Assembly: GCA_035079385.1 (NCBI GenBank)
Contig: JAVHKY010000034.1
Span: 7,130,001 to 7,194,000, forward strand
DNA length: 64,000 nucleotides
Source: Aspidiotus rigidus
Lineage: Eukaryota > Arthropoda > Insecta > Hemiptera > Diaspididae
Reading direction: 5' to 3'
Shown in pieces: positions 34,460 through 45,785 of this stretch. The notes under the pieces are model-generated. The model was not told the origin of the DNA. It did no database searches and saw only the letters and a program-made list of their open reading frames with translations. Both the position numbers and the translations under genes were made by a program. Every line of letters starts with the position of its first letter. Position 1 is the first letter of the stretch.

Positions 34460-36700
34460 GTAAAACGTCGATGAAGCGCCTTGTCCATGCCAAAAGCGCA
34501 CGAATTATTGAACGAAATCTTGTATAGCTCGTGATCTAAACTCGAATAGAGAACCTTCTACATCTTAAGCTTCAGCTATAAATTTAGGTATGGGGACTTG
34601 GTTATTTCAGTTGCTATCATGGCACAAATTTCTGTGTATCTAGCCTCTAAATAAATGCCCTCCAAATAGGTAAATAGTTTGCTTTTGCTAATTTTGTTGT
34701 TTTCATTACATTCGCTATGCACATCTTCTTCCTCTTCCCAGAAATGTTCTTACTCTGCTAGAGTTCTTGAAAAGTTAGACCTATCTTGTAGAATCTACCG
34801 TAAAAACCTGTAAACTGACTAAGAAAAGATTTTAATGTTAGCCTGCAAACAAACTTTCGTCATTTTTAACGCGTAGGTTTTTGTCCCTGAGTTGTCATAT
34901 CAATTTCCTTTCTCGCCTCGATATGTGTCAAGTCCTAATATTCGCTAATTTGATGTACCACAGAGGGGGGAAAAAATTCGTAGGTTTGCCAATATACACG
35001 CATTAAACGTAAGTGATTTTCGAAATACGATAGTATTTCAAGGAAATTGGAAAGTATATAGGTTTGATGTAGTTCTATGAACGATTGTAGCTCGAAATCA
35101 GATGGGAGGTGCGAGTTAGTGCAAAAAATTGATTGAAAGTGACAACGAGTAGGAGTACGGGCGGCAGTTGTGAAATAAACGATATCGGTATAAGCAAACT
35201 GACTGAACAAATAGAAGAGTGTCACGCGAATTCAACATAGGTACCGGCCCAACAAGAAAAGCCTTTTTCACGTTCGTCAGAAACGAATGACCCAGTAACT
35301 GAGTGCCTCTATAGGTAACTTCCAATAGCGAAATTGTCGGGCTCTAATTCGGACTTTGAATGCAACCTGTGCGAAATTAGAACGCTCTCTATATCTTGGT
35401 TTGTAGGTCATACAGCATTAAGATTAGGCTGATGAAGAGCGTTTAGTTCCCTAAGCGACACAGCATTAATTTCGAAGTTACTTTTCAAATAATGAGAAAA
35501 AGTAGCTTTCTGCAGTGTCCTGTATGACGAGAATGGGAGATTTTTCCTCGTTTTTCCTTGTCTTTGTTGTTATTCGTGAAGCATTATTACTTCCTTACAT
35601 ATGACTACAAGTACGTATGTTTGCACTAGATGCGATATTGAATTACAACTCTACTGACGTCGCATTGTAGTACACAAATACGTCGTACACTGCGTGTATG
35701 TACACACTGTGAAATAAAAGCCTACATTGTAGCATTTTGTCACTGGTAGCATATATTCGTTCATGAACCGTCATGAATTATGAGCGCAATGGAAGAAAAA
35801 TAAATATTGTACATACAGAAAGGAATTTTCCAGTCTTCGAGCGCGAATCAGCAGACATTCGCGATATGATAGCAGCCAATCCAGCGTTAACGAACCTTTG
35901 GAATTTTGTACATGATACTCCCTGAAAAGAGGAAACAAGATAGCGTGTAAAAGAGCATGTTAGAAAGAGGAAAGAATAAATTGCGTGTATGCTCTGTTTA
36001 TGAAAAAGAAAAAAGGGGAAGAAAAAACTCGTCGGTCTAAATAATTTCTCTATACCCATGTTGATTATTCCACAATTTTAGGTCACAATGCAACGACGTT
36101 TGTTTAGTGGATCGATGAAATATTCCTCAGTTTTCGCATCATTAATTATCGTGTATCATTTTTTATACCATATTTTGATTCTTTCTTACCCAGACTGATG
36201 CTGAAGACTCCGAACAAAAAAAAGGTTGCCATGCTTAATTAGTTAAGCTTGAAACATACAAACATACTCCCTCCCCAAAAGTTTTTGATTTAAGCGAATT
36301 GACTTTTTGATGTTTTTATGTTGCATTTTATGTAGTCAATATTTTCGCATCAGATCCAATCCAAGTCTGTAATCAACTTTGTGTTCCTTCCAATATAACC
36401 GACGCCAATCTACATTCTTTGGGAAAATGAAAAATCTCCGGCCCTCCCTCCTCCTCCCCGAGATAGGCTTCGCTCCTCTTTTTCTTTTTTTACGTGGCAA
36501 TCGAGGGCCTCTTTCTCTCCCTATTGAAGGGTGGACTGCACCTTTACTCCAAGTCACTTCTCCAATCGCAGTTCTTATCCGGTATTTTTAATTCCACCAT
36601 AGAATATAAATGTTGCCATCTGCAATCTGGAGTTTTGAGAGATATTTTTCTCACATGAGGATCGGCAGCAGAACCTGATATGACCTTCGTCATTAAAGAA
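34460..36700. other. Unassigned stretch
   Basis: No supported exon. Frames at 34935-35225, 35778-36059 and 36336-36591 show no recognised domain; the last is Arg-rich on one strand because of GC-rich composition. Confidence 0.4.
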
Positions 36701-36779
36701 AAACAATCACCGTTCATCTTCACCACTTCAGATCCATGTATGCTTTATGTGTCGTTTTGATGCTCTTCTTGCTGTTGCA

Positions 36780-37090
36780 ACTTCCAAAGCTTAGGCCAAT
36801 ACTTTCTTCAAAGACTACCCCAAACTTAGCTTTGGACTTCCCAACCGAAAATTCTATCCACAAATATCTCCAATGCAACTTGTCCTCGCACCGGGTTGAG
36901 CTTGTTGAGCCAGACGCTCAACTCCACTAGCAAAAGCGTGTAATACTTCTCCTCTGGCCTGTGGACAATATTGGAGATCTCTTCGAGGAGGTAGCAAGAT
37001 GAACTTGTCCAAAGCGTTGCTCCATGACTTGTTCCAGCTTGTCATAACTCTCTTCATCTTTGTCGGCTATATTGGACAATAGTTGTCGCC
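36780..37090 (-). pseudogene. Possible LTR-retrotransposon gag remnant
   Basis: Minus-strand peptides in three frames resemble gag of Ty3/gypsy-type elements in order: YDKLEQVMEQRFGQVHL, then a block ending FASGVERLAQQAQPG, then QVALEIFVDRIFGW. Known gags of this sort show a LEQRFG motif, then a Gln/Arg-rich stretch, an IERLA motif and an (L)(A)xDxFxD(A/G)(I/L) motif. Two frameshifts separate the pieces. This is similarity by eye only. Confidence 0.4.
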
Positions 37091-37587
37091 TCGTTTTCTT
37101 GAATTAGCTATCAAGTTGGCAGCTTTTGCTTCTTTTGTTCATCGGCTACAGCCTCAAACTGACCGGTTACAGCCTCAAACTGACAGCTGTGCACATCTTA
37201 TGAGAATGCGCTATCGAATGTTTGGACTTTTACTTTCATTACTTTGGATTCATTTTGCTGGTCTGTTAGAGGTGAAACAGGTCTCCTTGGCATGGAGTCC
37301 TGAAACGTGGAGACCTAACAAACATTTTAGATCCTTAATTTGTTGCTGGACGTGTTTCAACTTCCGACCTGCTTGCTGCTCAGTTGCTTCTCAAACATCA
37401 TTCTTTAATCCAGTTAGATTGGTCCTCAGCTTTGCTTGCAGAATGGACTGATCTTCATTTCTGCTTATAGCGGACGTCTTGCAGACTCTGTAAAATTGAT
37501 GCTGTTCGATCTACCATCTACATCTTGTACGTCTTCTTCGAGAGCATTCTGCTGGATCCGCTTTACTTCCACTTTTAGCCCTCAGGC

Positions 37588-37700
37588 CCACAAGAAAGAT
37601 AGCTTTTGTACATTCTGTGTTGATTTCCAGACATTGAATGAAGTTACTTTGAAAGACAGTTATCCTATGCCAAGGGTTAAGATGACCTTTCTGGCATTCT
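37588..37700 (+). pseudogene. Ty3/gypsy-like reverse transcriptase fragment
   Basis: The frame here encodes KKDSFCTFCVDFQTLNEVTL followed by KDSYPMPRV. It closely follows the KKD..RFCVDYR.LN..T..D.YP.PRI signature at the start of LTR-element RT domains. Nothing of the later YxDD palm is visible downstream, so this is a short orphan fragment. It is in the opposite orientation to the possible gag piece at 36.8-37.1 kb. Confidence 0.65.
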
Positions 37701-37869
37701 GCACGGAGTCATCGGTTATTCTTAGCTGTTCTTTATCGTTTATTATTAGTGACTGGTGGAACGTCTCATTAATATCAGAAATGGGATCGTTTACAGTACA
37801 CTATGAGCTAAGCCGTAATTACGGAATCTGGAATGTTGGGCTAAACATATATTATTATCCCGAGAGAAG

Positions 37870-37925
37870 CAAATTGATTTATGACATCATCAGATTGTGA
37901 CGTCACAGGCCCGGACTTTGGAGCT
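37870..37925 (+). repeat. TGACGTCACAGGCCCGGACT family, fragment
   Basis: TGACATCATCAGATTGTGAC followed by GTCACAGGCCCGGACTTTGG. Matches the blocks at 12600-12660 and 40310-40350. Confidence 0.65.
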
Positions 37926-38329
37926 AGCTGCAAATTTTCTCGTTCGCGTTCATTCGATTCGGATGTCTCTAGGAGACTGTTCACGTACTTTTTTGGAGCA
38001 TCTTTCAGAAATATACACCTGTATGTGATGGCACTCCACCCATTTTCGGGTGGGTGGGACTGACCGTTGCAATTTTGTACCGCGATGAAAAGATCGTCGC
38101 CTCTGCGACGGTACTTCAATCCTGTACCCTGTCGCATCCAGGTACAGAGTGGCTATGGATTCCAGAAAAAGTGTTCCATCATTTTCAGTCTGGTTTCTCA
38201 CAATATCCGATTTAAATGTAATATGGAGTAATTAAATAGTGTAGGCAAATGAGAGCCGTATTGGAATAAAGAGAAAAATTGCTGGAGCAAACGTTTCTTT
38301 GCTGAAAATGGTTCAGGATGTGGTCCTGA

Positions 38330-38640
38330 ACAACATACTAAAAATCCCGCGATTTCCCTCTGGTGCTTCTTCTTTAATGGGGGTTCGAACCCTCAAAAAT
38401 CAGTTTTTCCATATATCTCACAAAATTGAAATTTTATTGAAAAATGTTTCAAACAAAAGTTGTTCCTCGTTAAATTTGCTTTAAAATGGGACGTTCTGTT
38501 TTAATAGGAGTTTCAACCCCCCCAAAATTTAGTCTTTTGCTTATATCTTACCTAACTGAAATTATATTAAAAAATATTTCAAACAAAAGTTGTTCCTCGT
38601 CAAATTTCCTACCAAATAACGTATTCAAGGTTCAGCCTAG
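38330..38640. repeat. Tandem repeat, period about 140 bp
   Basis: Two units share AAACAAAAGTTGTTCCTCGT followed by AAATTT, and ATATCTYAC..AAYTGAAAT. A third, diverged unit lies at 38690-38760 (CATATATTTGCCAAAATTGA). The GGGTTCGAACCC inside resembles a tRNA T arm but belongs to the repeat. Confidence 0.7.
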
Positions 38641-40312
38641 GTCAAATAATGCCGTGGCAAAGTCTTAAAAGACCGTTCAAAAGAGGACCAAAATCAATTT
38701 TTCCATATATTTGCCAAAATTGAAATTTTATGAAAAAATGTTTCAAATAAAAGTCTAGTCTGTAAAAAAGGGTTTTCGATATTAAAGATAAAAGGATGTG
38801 CTATATTTTTTTTATATTCAGATAGTTTTGGTGCTGATTTATGGAAGTCTTGCATCATTACAGATTGTAAAGACTATTGGAGGGACTTGATATTGCTTGC
38901 TCTCGTCACACTCTTTGCCTGTGATTACTGAGGAATCGTCATAAGTACTGGACTCATGGTCAGCTTCCTCATTCTGACTTATACATCCTGCAAGTCGTCC
39001 TCAGTGTCGTTTACTACCTCTAATACTCCACCAGCATTGATGCATGTCTGCCCAAGACACATTGAGGAACATTAAAAAAAAAAGAAAACAACTATTATCA
39101 ACAAAAATTCAAACAATAGGCTACTCATGGTTGAGGCATGTTATTTGAGAAGTATAGTGTAAACGCCTCTTCATCATTGAGGTCGGAAACAGCGAGCGCG
39201 AAGCGCGAGCCTGTCTGGCGCAGCAGGCCTATCCGCCAGGCGCGCCGCAAGTGGCTAGTGTTTATCATACAATATATTTTTCTGTTTACTTTTCACTAAA
39301 GGTATCAAACGTCCTTGAAAAGGGAACTTGAACTTCTGTCGCAATATTTTTCATGTTTATGCATTGTGCATTGAGCATGTCGATGATGGAGAGCAGATTC
39401 GAAGAATTTTTAGCCTGTTGGAAGCAGTGGAACTAAGTCCAAGATTCTTTCTTTGTTCAGAAAAGTCGTAATTTTGTTTTCTATCAGAGTTCTATTTTTG
39501 GCTGAGTGGAACTGATGACATCAGTAGACAGGGCTCAGCCTCTCATCATCGCCCTAACTACTGGCCCACTCCCTCTGCCTGGAAAATATTTTTTCTTTCA
39601 AGATAGATTTTACTTTTTGTAGACAGTTGAAGTCGTCTACATTCGTCAGTCATGGAGCACTTGAATATCCTCCGATTTCTTATTTATCTTCTCAGGATGT
39701 CTAAAGAGGAGCTTTCTTTATTCGTAATTTAGAGAAGAAATTTCCCCCTTCTCCCTCCTTCTAAATCGTATCAGAATGAGACTCTCCGGTCTTCAAGAAT
39801 TGACCCGAAACATTTTAGAATCAATGCATTTTTTAATTTTACGGTTGTCCAGGAAAATGTGCCGACGCGGCCGGTTGTCTCGTTCGCTTCTCCCTCGCCA
39901 AGTTCCTGGGAAGAGATGGTTCAAAGCTTGTGTGGAGGTGGAGTCTCCTTATTCAGTTAGGAATTCGAGTGCCCTGGCTGAAAAATTGAAGGATACACGC
40001 CTTCCCCCAGGTTCAATTTTATGCTCGTCTGTAATGATGCAAGACTCCATAAATCAGCACCAAAACTATCTGAATATAAAAAAAATATAGCGCATCCTTT
40101 TATCTTTAATATTGAAAACCCTTTTTTACTGACTAGCTGCTCTATCCTGAAAGCTGAATAGCTCATTTCATTAGGAAATTCAACGAAGAACAACTTTTTT
40201 TGAAAAATTTTTTCATAAAATTCAATTTTGGGAAATATATGGAAAAATTGATTTTGGTCCTCTTTTGAACGGTCTTTTAAGGCTTTGCACAAGGCTGAGG
40301 CTGACCTATGAC
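38625..40312. mobile_element. Composite element bounded by about 240 bp inverted repeats
   Basis: Sequence 38640-38875 is the near-perfect reverse complement of 40032-40300. Shared blocks are AAAAGACCGTTCAAAAGAGG, AATCAATTTTTCCATATAT, AAAGATAAAAGGATG, CAGATAGTTTTGGTGCTGAT and TCTTGCATCATTACAG. The right arm has about 50 extra bases that the left has lost. The 1.15 kb interior has no clear gene. It could be a fold-back transposon or an inverted segmental duplication. Confidence 0.7.
39185..39255. repeat. GC-rich near-palindrome, GCGAGCGCGAAGCGCGAGC type
   Basis: GCGAGCGCGAAGCGCGAGCC with CTGGCGCAGCAGGCC and CCGCCAGGCGCGCC is an island of GC in AT-rich DNA. Related CGAACGAGCGGAGCGAG islands lie at about 44808 and 46752. 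Confidence 0.55.
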
Positions 40313-40420
40313 GATATCAAATTGTGACATCACAGGTCCGGACTTTGGAGCTATACATAGTAGGATGGGGACTTGGAGAGAAATTTCGACCTCCGAGCTG
40401 TACATGATACGACCTTACGT
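40310..40420 (+). repeat. TGACGTCA / GGACTTGGAG family, copy
   Basis: TGTGACATCACAGGTCCGGA, then TTTGGAGCTATACATAGTAG, GGGGACTTGGAGAGAAATTT and CGACCTCCGAGCTGTACATG, in the order seen in other members. Confidence 0.7.
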
Positions 40421-41039
40421 AGATTGCCGGCCGGCCAGTGGACTTTTTTCCGACCCCCCCCCCCCCCCATAAAAAATGTCCCCTCTTAATAAAATGAGCC
40501 GTTCGACAGATTGTAACCTTCGACCTACATTTGCAGGGACTTTCGAGCCAAACGAAGCAAGGGACTTTGAAAATTTTGAGGTTTTGCACTATATTTGAGA
40601 AGAGTATTTCCCTTATTCTGCTCCCTGGTCTGAGTCTGCATTTAGTCTAAAGCATACATGAAAAGCAACACTCCTTTATTTCTTCAAGTCAAGAATATTG
40701 TGAGAGGTGGCTTCCATTTTATAACCCTCTAAGAAGCGTCGCACTTTTAATATCTACTATTTAAAAATCATCCTCATACGGCATAGGAATTCATGACGTC
40801 ACAGGCAGGTTCAACGGATGATAAAAACGTTACAGGGAGACTTAATCTGGTTGATGTGACCTAAAATTTCTGAGCGCTTGAAATTACAGATGTTTTCACT
40901 TTGTTTTGAAAACCGCGCTAAAAATTTATACAGATTTCTAATACAGACCTGGTTTATAAATTTAATCAGTTTGTCTCTGCGACTCGAAGATATACACTTC
41001 AATTTCGTTTCTCTTTTTAGAATATTTTTGATACTCACA

Positions 41040-41892
41040 ATGATTTTCTTACGTGTGCTCAAAATTTGTTCACTGATTTTAATCTTTTCTCCGAAGAGTA
41101 GTACTGAGCGAGAGCCAACTAAATATTTAAAAGTTGTTCCTGGATTTGGAAATGTTGAAAAATTTTTTCAAGATATCCGTGAAATTAATGCGAGTAAGAA
41201 CTTTTTCATAAAATCTATATGTAATTGACCAGCATTCAATCTGAACAGTGCGAGAGGGGCCTGAATTTGCACCTGGAAAGAGTCTTTTAACAACTTTCAT
41301 CACAATACAGACCCTTGTACTTCACAGACATTAATTTTCACGATAATTCTTCTCAATTATAGAAGGTGAACGACCATCAGAGGACGCTTTGGATGTGCGT
41401 ACCAAAAATCTTATATGTGGGAGCGTACTGAAAAGCAGTGTGTTTTGGAGATTACGAATAGAACCTGCCGATAAGAAATCGCTGGTTTATGGGGATTTCA
41501 TTAGAACAGTAAATTCATCGGAAGAAGAACCAGAAAATGAGGACGATTCGGTGTCTAAGATTCAAATGGCGTTTCGTTCTGAAAAACGACACATTTACCT
41601 TAAATCAATTGATGACCAAGTAGAAGAGAATAGTTTCAGATGTTTGGCATTACACATGGGTACAGAATGGAACACCCAAATATCTCTTTCTGAAGAGTAC
41701 AATTTGAATCGTGATAAATCCGAGGATGACGAATACGTTCCTGGTCGTTTTGTTTTCATAGATGATCAAAATAAGGAAAAAGTTAGACCTTGGTATGTAG
41801 CTGTAGAACCTGCTACCGTTCTAGAGACCCGAGCAAGTAAACTTGAACAACTTTATTTAAAATCTCGGCCATCAGAAAGAAGTGAGAAATAA
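41040..41892 (+). CDS. Secreted protein of about 227 residues, two coding exons, unknown family
   Basis: Coding exon 1 (41040-41193) starts ATGATTTTCTTACG, 20 bases after a good acceptor (TTTCTCTTTTTAG at 41020), so a 5' UTR intron probably precedes it. It ends GCGA|GTAAGA. Exon 2 starts at 41363 after CTCAATTATAG. The junction is phase 1 and the frame continues to TAA at 41890. The N-terminus MIFLRVLKICSLILIFSP is a signal peptide. The mature part has an acidic tract (SSEEEPENEDDS at about residue 95) and then a compact region with EKRHIYLKS, SFRCLALHMGTEWN, VPGRFVFIDD and VRPWYVAVE, alternating hydrophobic residues like a beta-rich domain. No family is recognised. Splice, phase and signal all agree, so it is a convincing gene. 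Confidence 0.75.
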
Positions 41893-42140
41893 TTTTTTTT
41901 ACAAATATTCTACTCTACTCTCATTTCAGGAGGGATGAATCCCCTCAATAATAACGTAAATTATAGATTTGACCACACTAACAGGCTTAAGTCATCTGTT
42001 CTATGTGGGCGAACACTAACATATATTCTTCATGTTTCAATGAGAACTTTGAGCTAGTGATCGGTAGAGGGGAGGGAGTCTTTAGAGCACGCCTAATCTA
42101 TAACTAGGACACGTGACTCTAGTATTGCGTGCTTTTGCAG

Positions 42141-42635
42141 GGAACCGTTGCCACGAAGAACCTCTTATTGTTCGAAAAATCGCTCTTCGAATCAATAGTT
42201 TTATTTACTCCAATAGTTTTATTTACTCGTATAATAAAATATCTATCGCACACAGCTGATGATGCAGACGATGATCCAGTTTGTAAATCGAGTCACGCAG
42301 AACTCATTCAGATCTGCTCTTCAGTATTAAATTCTAACGGAATTTTGCGCGATAATTTGGTCACATCATACGACGAGGATAATATCAAATGCAAGCGAAA
42401 CCAAGTGTCGTTTAATCATCAACAAGTAATAATTCCGTATCACGAATGGATGATAAATTGTCAGACGGTTATGATGAATACAGAAAAACACCGCTTTTAT
42501 GTATCTTACGGTACGGGACCGGATAACTTTTTCGTGTATCGTACTTACATCACAGATTATGAAGAAATTGATAGGCCTAAGTTTCACATCTATAACATGA
42601 GCTCGAATGTAGTGAGATATTATATCGATTATTAG
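42141..42635 (+). CDS. Terminal exon or paralogue related to the preceding secreted protein
   Basis: A frame of about 165 codons follows the acceptor GCTTTTGCAG at 42140 and ends at TAG (42633). From HTADDADDDPVCKSSHAELI onward it looks protein-like, with cysteines and a C-terminal block TEKHRFYVSYG, NFFVYRTYITDYEEI, RPKFHIYN and VRYYIDY. That block parallels EKRHIYLKS, SFRCLALH, GRFVFIDD and VRPWYVAVE of the upstream gene in spacing and pattern. An 18-base in-frame duplication (CAATAGTTTTATTTACTC twice) lies near its start. The first exon is not identified. A donor at 41837 would join in a phase that reaches a stop, so it is probably a separate, tandem, diverged gene or pseudogene. Confidence 0.45.
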   Translation, partial: GTVATKNLLLFEKSLFESIVLFTPIVLFTRIIKYLSHTADDADDDPVCKSSHAELIQICSSVLNSNGILRDNLVTSYDEDNIKCKRNQVSFNHQQVIIPYHEWMINCQTVMMNTEKHRFYVSYGTGPDNFFVYRTYITDYEEIDRPKFHIYNMSSNVVRYYIDY

Positions 42636-42966
42636 TCTACATCATTTTAGTTTTTGACATCTTTTATTTAGAGCATAAATGCGAAATATGTAATCTTATT
42701 TACTAAAAATGACTTTTGGTTAATGAAATGAACATCACAGGGTTAGTGAGGCTTACCGAGACAATTTTTTTTTGGGCCATCTCTCAATTTCTAATAATCA
42801 ATCAGGGATATTTTGTTTAATTTATCATGTTATTTTAATATAAGAAGAAATTTATTAATTAGATTTATATACCTAATTTAAATGGGAATGTTGTTAACAC
42901 GAAATACAAATTTAAAAAAGGCCACGAGCTGTCGTTAATTTACTATTTCGTTGACACACTTCGAGA

Positions 42967-42972
42967 ATAAAC
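42967..42972 (+). terminator. Possible polyadenylation signal AATAAA
   Basis: AATAAA in GAGAATAAACGG, about 330 bases after the stop at 42635. It could serve the preceding frame. Confidence 0.3.
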
Positions 42973-42999
42973 GGATGTGGATAGCAGCGTAGCAAATGT

Positions 43000-44370
43000 G
43001 TTTCTATGGTCCGAAGTAGAATGGGCTCTTAATCGCTGAATAAAAAAAGTCCAAGCAAAGCACTGCTCCTTGTTTTGACTTGTACCATTCCTTGATGCAT
43101 GAGGCGCATCAATTAATTTTGCGGTCCCACTTCAGAATTCAGACTTTGTTTGGGAACAAGGCTTCCCGATTGTTCTTCCTTTTGGTCAAAATGCTCGTAT
43201 ATTATGAACACGTCAACAGCTTCTAAGACCGAAGTTGAGAAGAAAGTTTAGAATCGTACAAGATCCAATCTCGTCTACATCAATGCCGAAACTGTATCAG
43301 ACGAAAGGCAACGATCAAAACTTGAATGATGTCTGCTCTTCTGGCAACACGAATCCCACCAGGTCGTGTGAATTTACTGCTTCCTTAACGAAGTTAAACG
43401 AGGAATGCCGGGAACCTGTTCTATGGGTTGAATCTGTTTTGGTATTGAGTATTCAAATCGAATTCTTGAAGATCCTTAAGTTTTCCTGAGCCCATTGTAT
43501 GATGGTGGTTTTCGAAGTCCTTTTCCTTCCTATCATAATATATAATGGCTCGAGAGTGGAAATTTTAACAGGTAACCTGTTCTGCGGGGGTTTTCCGAAA
43601 AATTTGCCGTACGACGTTCGACCAAAAACTTCAAAAGATTTTGACTCTCGAGCTGTAGTAAATGATAGCAGGGTGACTTGGAGAAATTTCGACTCTTGAG
43701 CTATATATGGTAGGAAGAGGACTTGTAAAAATTTTGACTTTCGAGCTAGATATGACTCACGTCGTCAACAAATACCTCATCCTATTAAAAATCATAAAAT
43801 AGTCAGAAAATTCGCCCAATAACTCCTCAATAACACATCAAACTTTTGAAATGAACATAAACTAGCAAAAGTGTTTATAGAAGTATTTTTCACGCTGAAC
43901 ACAATACCGTTTGCCCCTTTTTGCTACCGCCTGCAGGTTTCTTACAAATTGCATTTCAATGCTTGAAAATTACTTGAAACTAACACTTTTGGAATATTGT
44001 ATCATTAAAAACTCCAAGATGTTGAAAGAAGTGTACAGAAATGTTGCTTACTTTTTCTTTTAGGACACATAATATTTTCATTTGATTGGCTCTCATGGTT
44101 ACAGCGTTCTACTCATTTTTCTGAAAATCATTTCATGATCACATACAAATATTTAAAAGGGAAAATTCATGAGGGTGATTCTGGTGACACTGATTCACAC
44201 AATGCGCGTGCCTACACGTTATTCACGCAGAGAATTGTGCGCTCAGTGAAGCAATTCACGATTTACATTCCCATCATTGATAAGCTGATGTAGAGAATCA
44301 CAAAAATGTCCAAAAATACGTACAACAATCTTTATTTCTTTTACAACAATCTTTTGACATGTTTCATGTC
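43000..44370. other. Unassigned stretch with a diverged repeat copy
   Basis: Sequence 43600-43760 carries three blocks like GGTGACTTGGAGAAATTTCGACT / GAGCTATATATGGTAGGA of the GGACTTGGAG repeat family. Otherwise only short frames without domains. Confidence 0.5.
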
Positions 44371-44379
44371 TTAGCGCTG

Positions 44380-44520
44380 ACCTGACCCCCCCCCCCCCTA
44401 CCCTAATTCCAAAATTTGCGTCCGTCCGTACAACCATGACCTTGACACTTGGAAGAATTTCTGCTCTGACCCTCCCACCCTAATTCCGAAATTTGCGTCC
44501 GTCCGTCCCCCTGGACTCTC
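44380..44520. repeat. Direct repeat of about 85 bp
   Basis: CTGACCC, ACCCTAATTCC and AAATTTGCGTCCGTCCGT occur twice, at about 44381-44428 and 44475-44507. A C homopolymer sits in the first copy. Confidence 0.75.
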
Positions 44521-44529
44521 CTTGTAGTG

Positions 44530-44800
44530 AACTACTGGTATACTATGCTTATACTAGCTTTATATTACCTCTCGACTAGACTTATACTAGTCAAAGAAGG
44601 GATGTGAAACCCTGGCCTAATATACAGTATACTAGCTTAGAACATAGCTAAGCTATACTATTTGACATTTTATACTGGGCTTATACTACGTCCAAACCTC
44701 CTTTATACCAGCTTCATACTAGGGCTAGGCTTCTTTTATACGACAGGCTTCGGAGAAAGCTATTAGCTTTAAATATTCTAAATTAGACTTATACTAGACG
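44530..44800. repeat. Degenerate CTTATACTAG repeat
   Basis: At least seven variants of TTATACTAG/CTTATACTAGAC/TATACTAGCTT are scattered over 270 bases (for example 44548, 44572, 44585, 44690, 44722 and 44790). Confidence 0.65.
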
Positions 44801-44948
44801 AAGGGGGCGAACGAGCGGAGCGAGAGGCCAGACGGGCTGTGCGCCCGTCATATTTGGAATGAATCAACAGGAATGTTGCTTGCCAACTTGCAGAAGAATA
44901 AAGAAATTTAAAATTGAATTTAAAATTTAAAAATTTATATTCTCAATA

Positions 44949-45785
44949 ATGAAATTATTTAATAAATGAACATATTCCACTAATCATTAGAACATTGGAT
45001 TTATATATTCAATTTTAGGAATTTCATCAGGATTAATTAATAAATATAATTTTTTTTTTAATTTTGATTTTATAAATTTTTCTTTTATATTAATTCTATA
45101 TTTTAAAATTGAATATTAAATTTATCCAAAAAAATTATACTACAATATTGTTGAAAAAATAAACATCTTATTTCAATTTTTTTGGTACAGTTTATTCGAT
45201 TGGAATTATCAATAATTTTTTTAGAATTATTTATTTAATAAAATTGATAATATCAAGTTTTAATAATTTATATGAAAATTATTATAAAAAAACTAAAAAA
45301 ATTGAAACAACTAAATAATAATTTTTCTATATCTCATTTATTTGATTTTATTATATTTGATTCTTTAAATACAAATATTGATTATTTAATAATTTTGAAT
45401 AATATTTAAAATTCCTAATCATATTGAACCAGAATGATATTTGTTATTTTTTTATTCAATGTTACGTTCAATTTATAGAAAATGATTAGGTTTAAATAAC
45501 AAAATAATTATTTAAAAATAATTGAAAAATAGGTAATTTAATCATTGAATTATTATTTTAAAAAATTAAATTAATAAAAATCAATTATATCAATAATAAA
45601 TTAATAAAGAATAATTGTAATAATTGAATTGAAATAATTAAATTTAAATTAATAAATACGAATATTTAGATTCATTTTAAGAAATTATTGAAATTAATTG
45701 ATTCAATATTAACTGTTATAAATCACAAATTTCTGAACATTGTCCATAAATAATAGAAAGTTTAATAATTGATACATGTAGTCAT
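44949..45785 (+). pseudogene. Nuclear insert of mitochondrial DNA (cox1 5' end, cob, possible cox2 3' end)
   Basis: The segment is extremely AT-rich and reads in the invertebrate mitochondrial code (TGA Trp, AGA Ser). From ATG at 44949 it encodes MKLFNKWTYSTNH, a stop, then NIGFIYSILGISSGLI, the conserved N-terminus of cytochrome oxidase I. Near 45424 it encodes PNHIEPEWYLLFFYSMLRS, the conserved P-x-x-I-x-PEWY block of cytochrome b. Near 45726-45770 QISEHC, P-stop-MMESL resembles the cytochrome oxidase II end with a small deletion (tentative). Those genes are not adjacent in ordinary mtDNA, and stops and shifts break all of them. It is a rearranged, decayed nuclear copy. Confidence 0.85.

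Noticed and set aside
38380..38400. GGGGGTTCGAACCCTC looks like a tRNA T arm
   Set aside because: No acceptor stem, D arm or anticodon arm precedes it. The same position in the neighbouring repeat unit is GGAGTTTCAACCCCC, so it is part of a tandem repeat.
39776..40090. Plus-strand frame of 104 codons
   Set aside because: Its second half overlaps the right arm of the inverted repeat, and no domain is visible.
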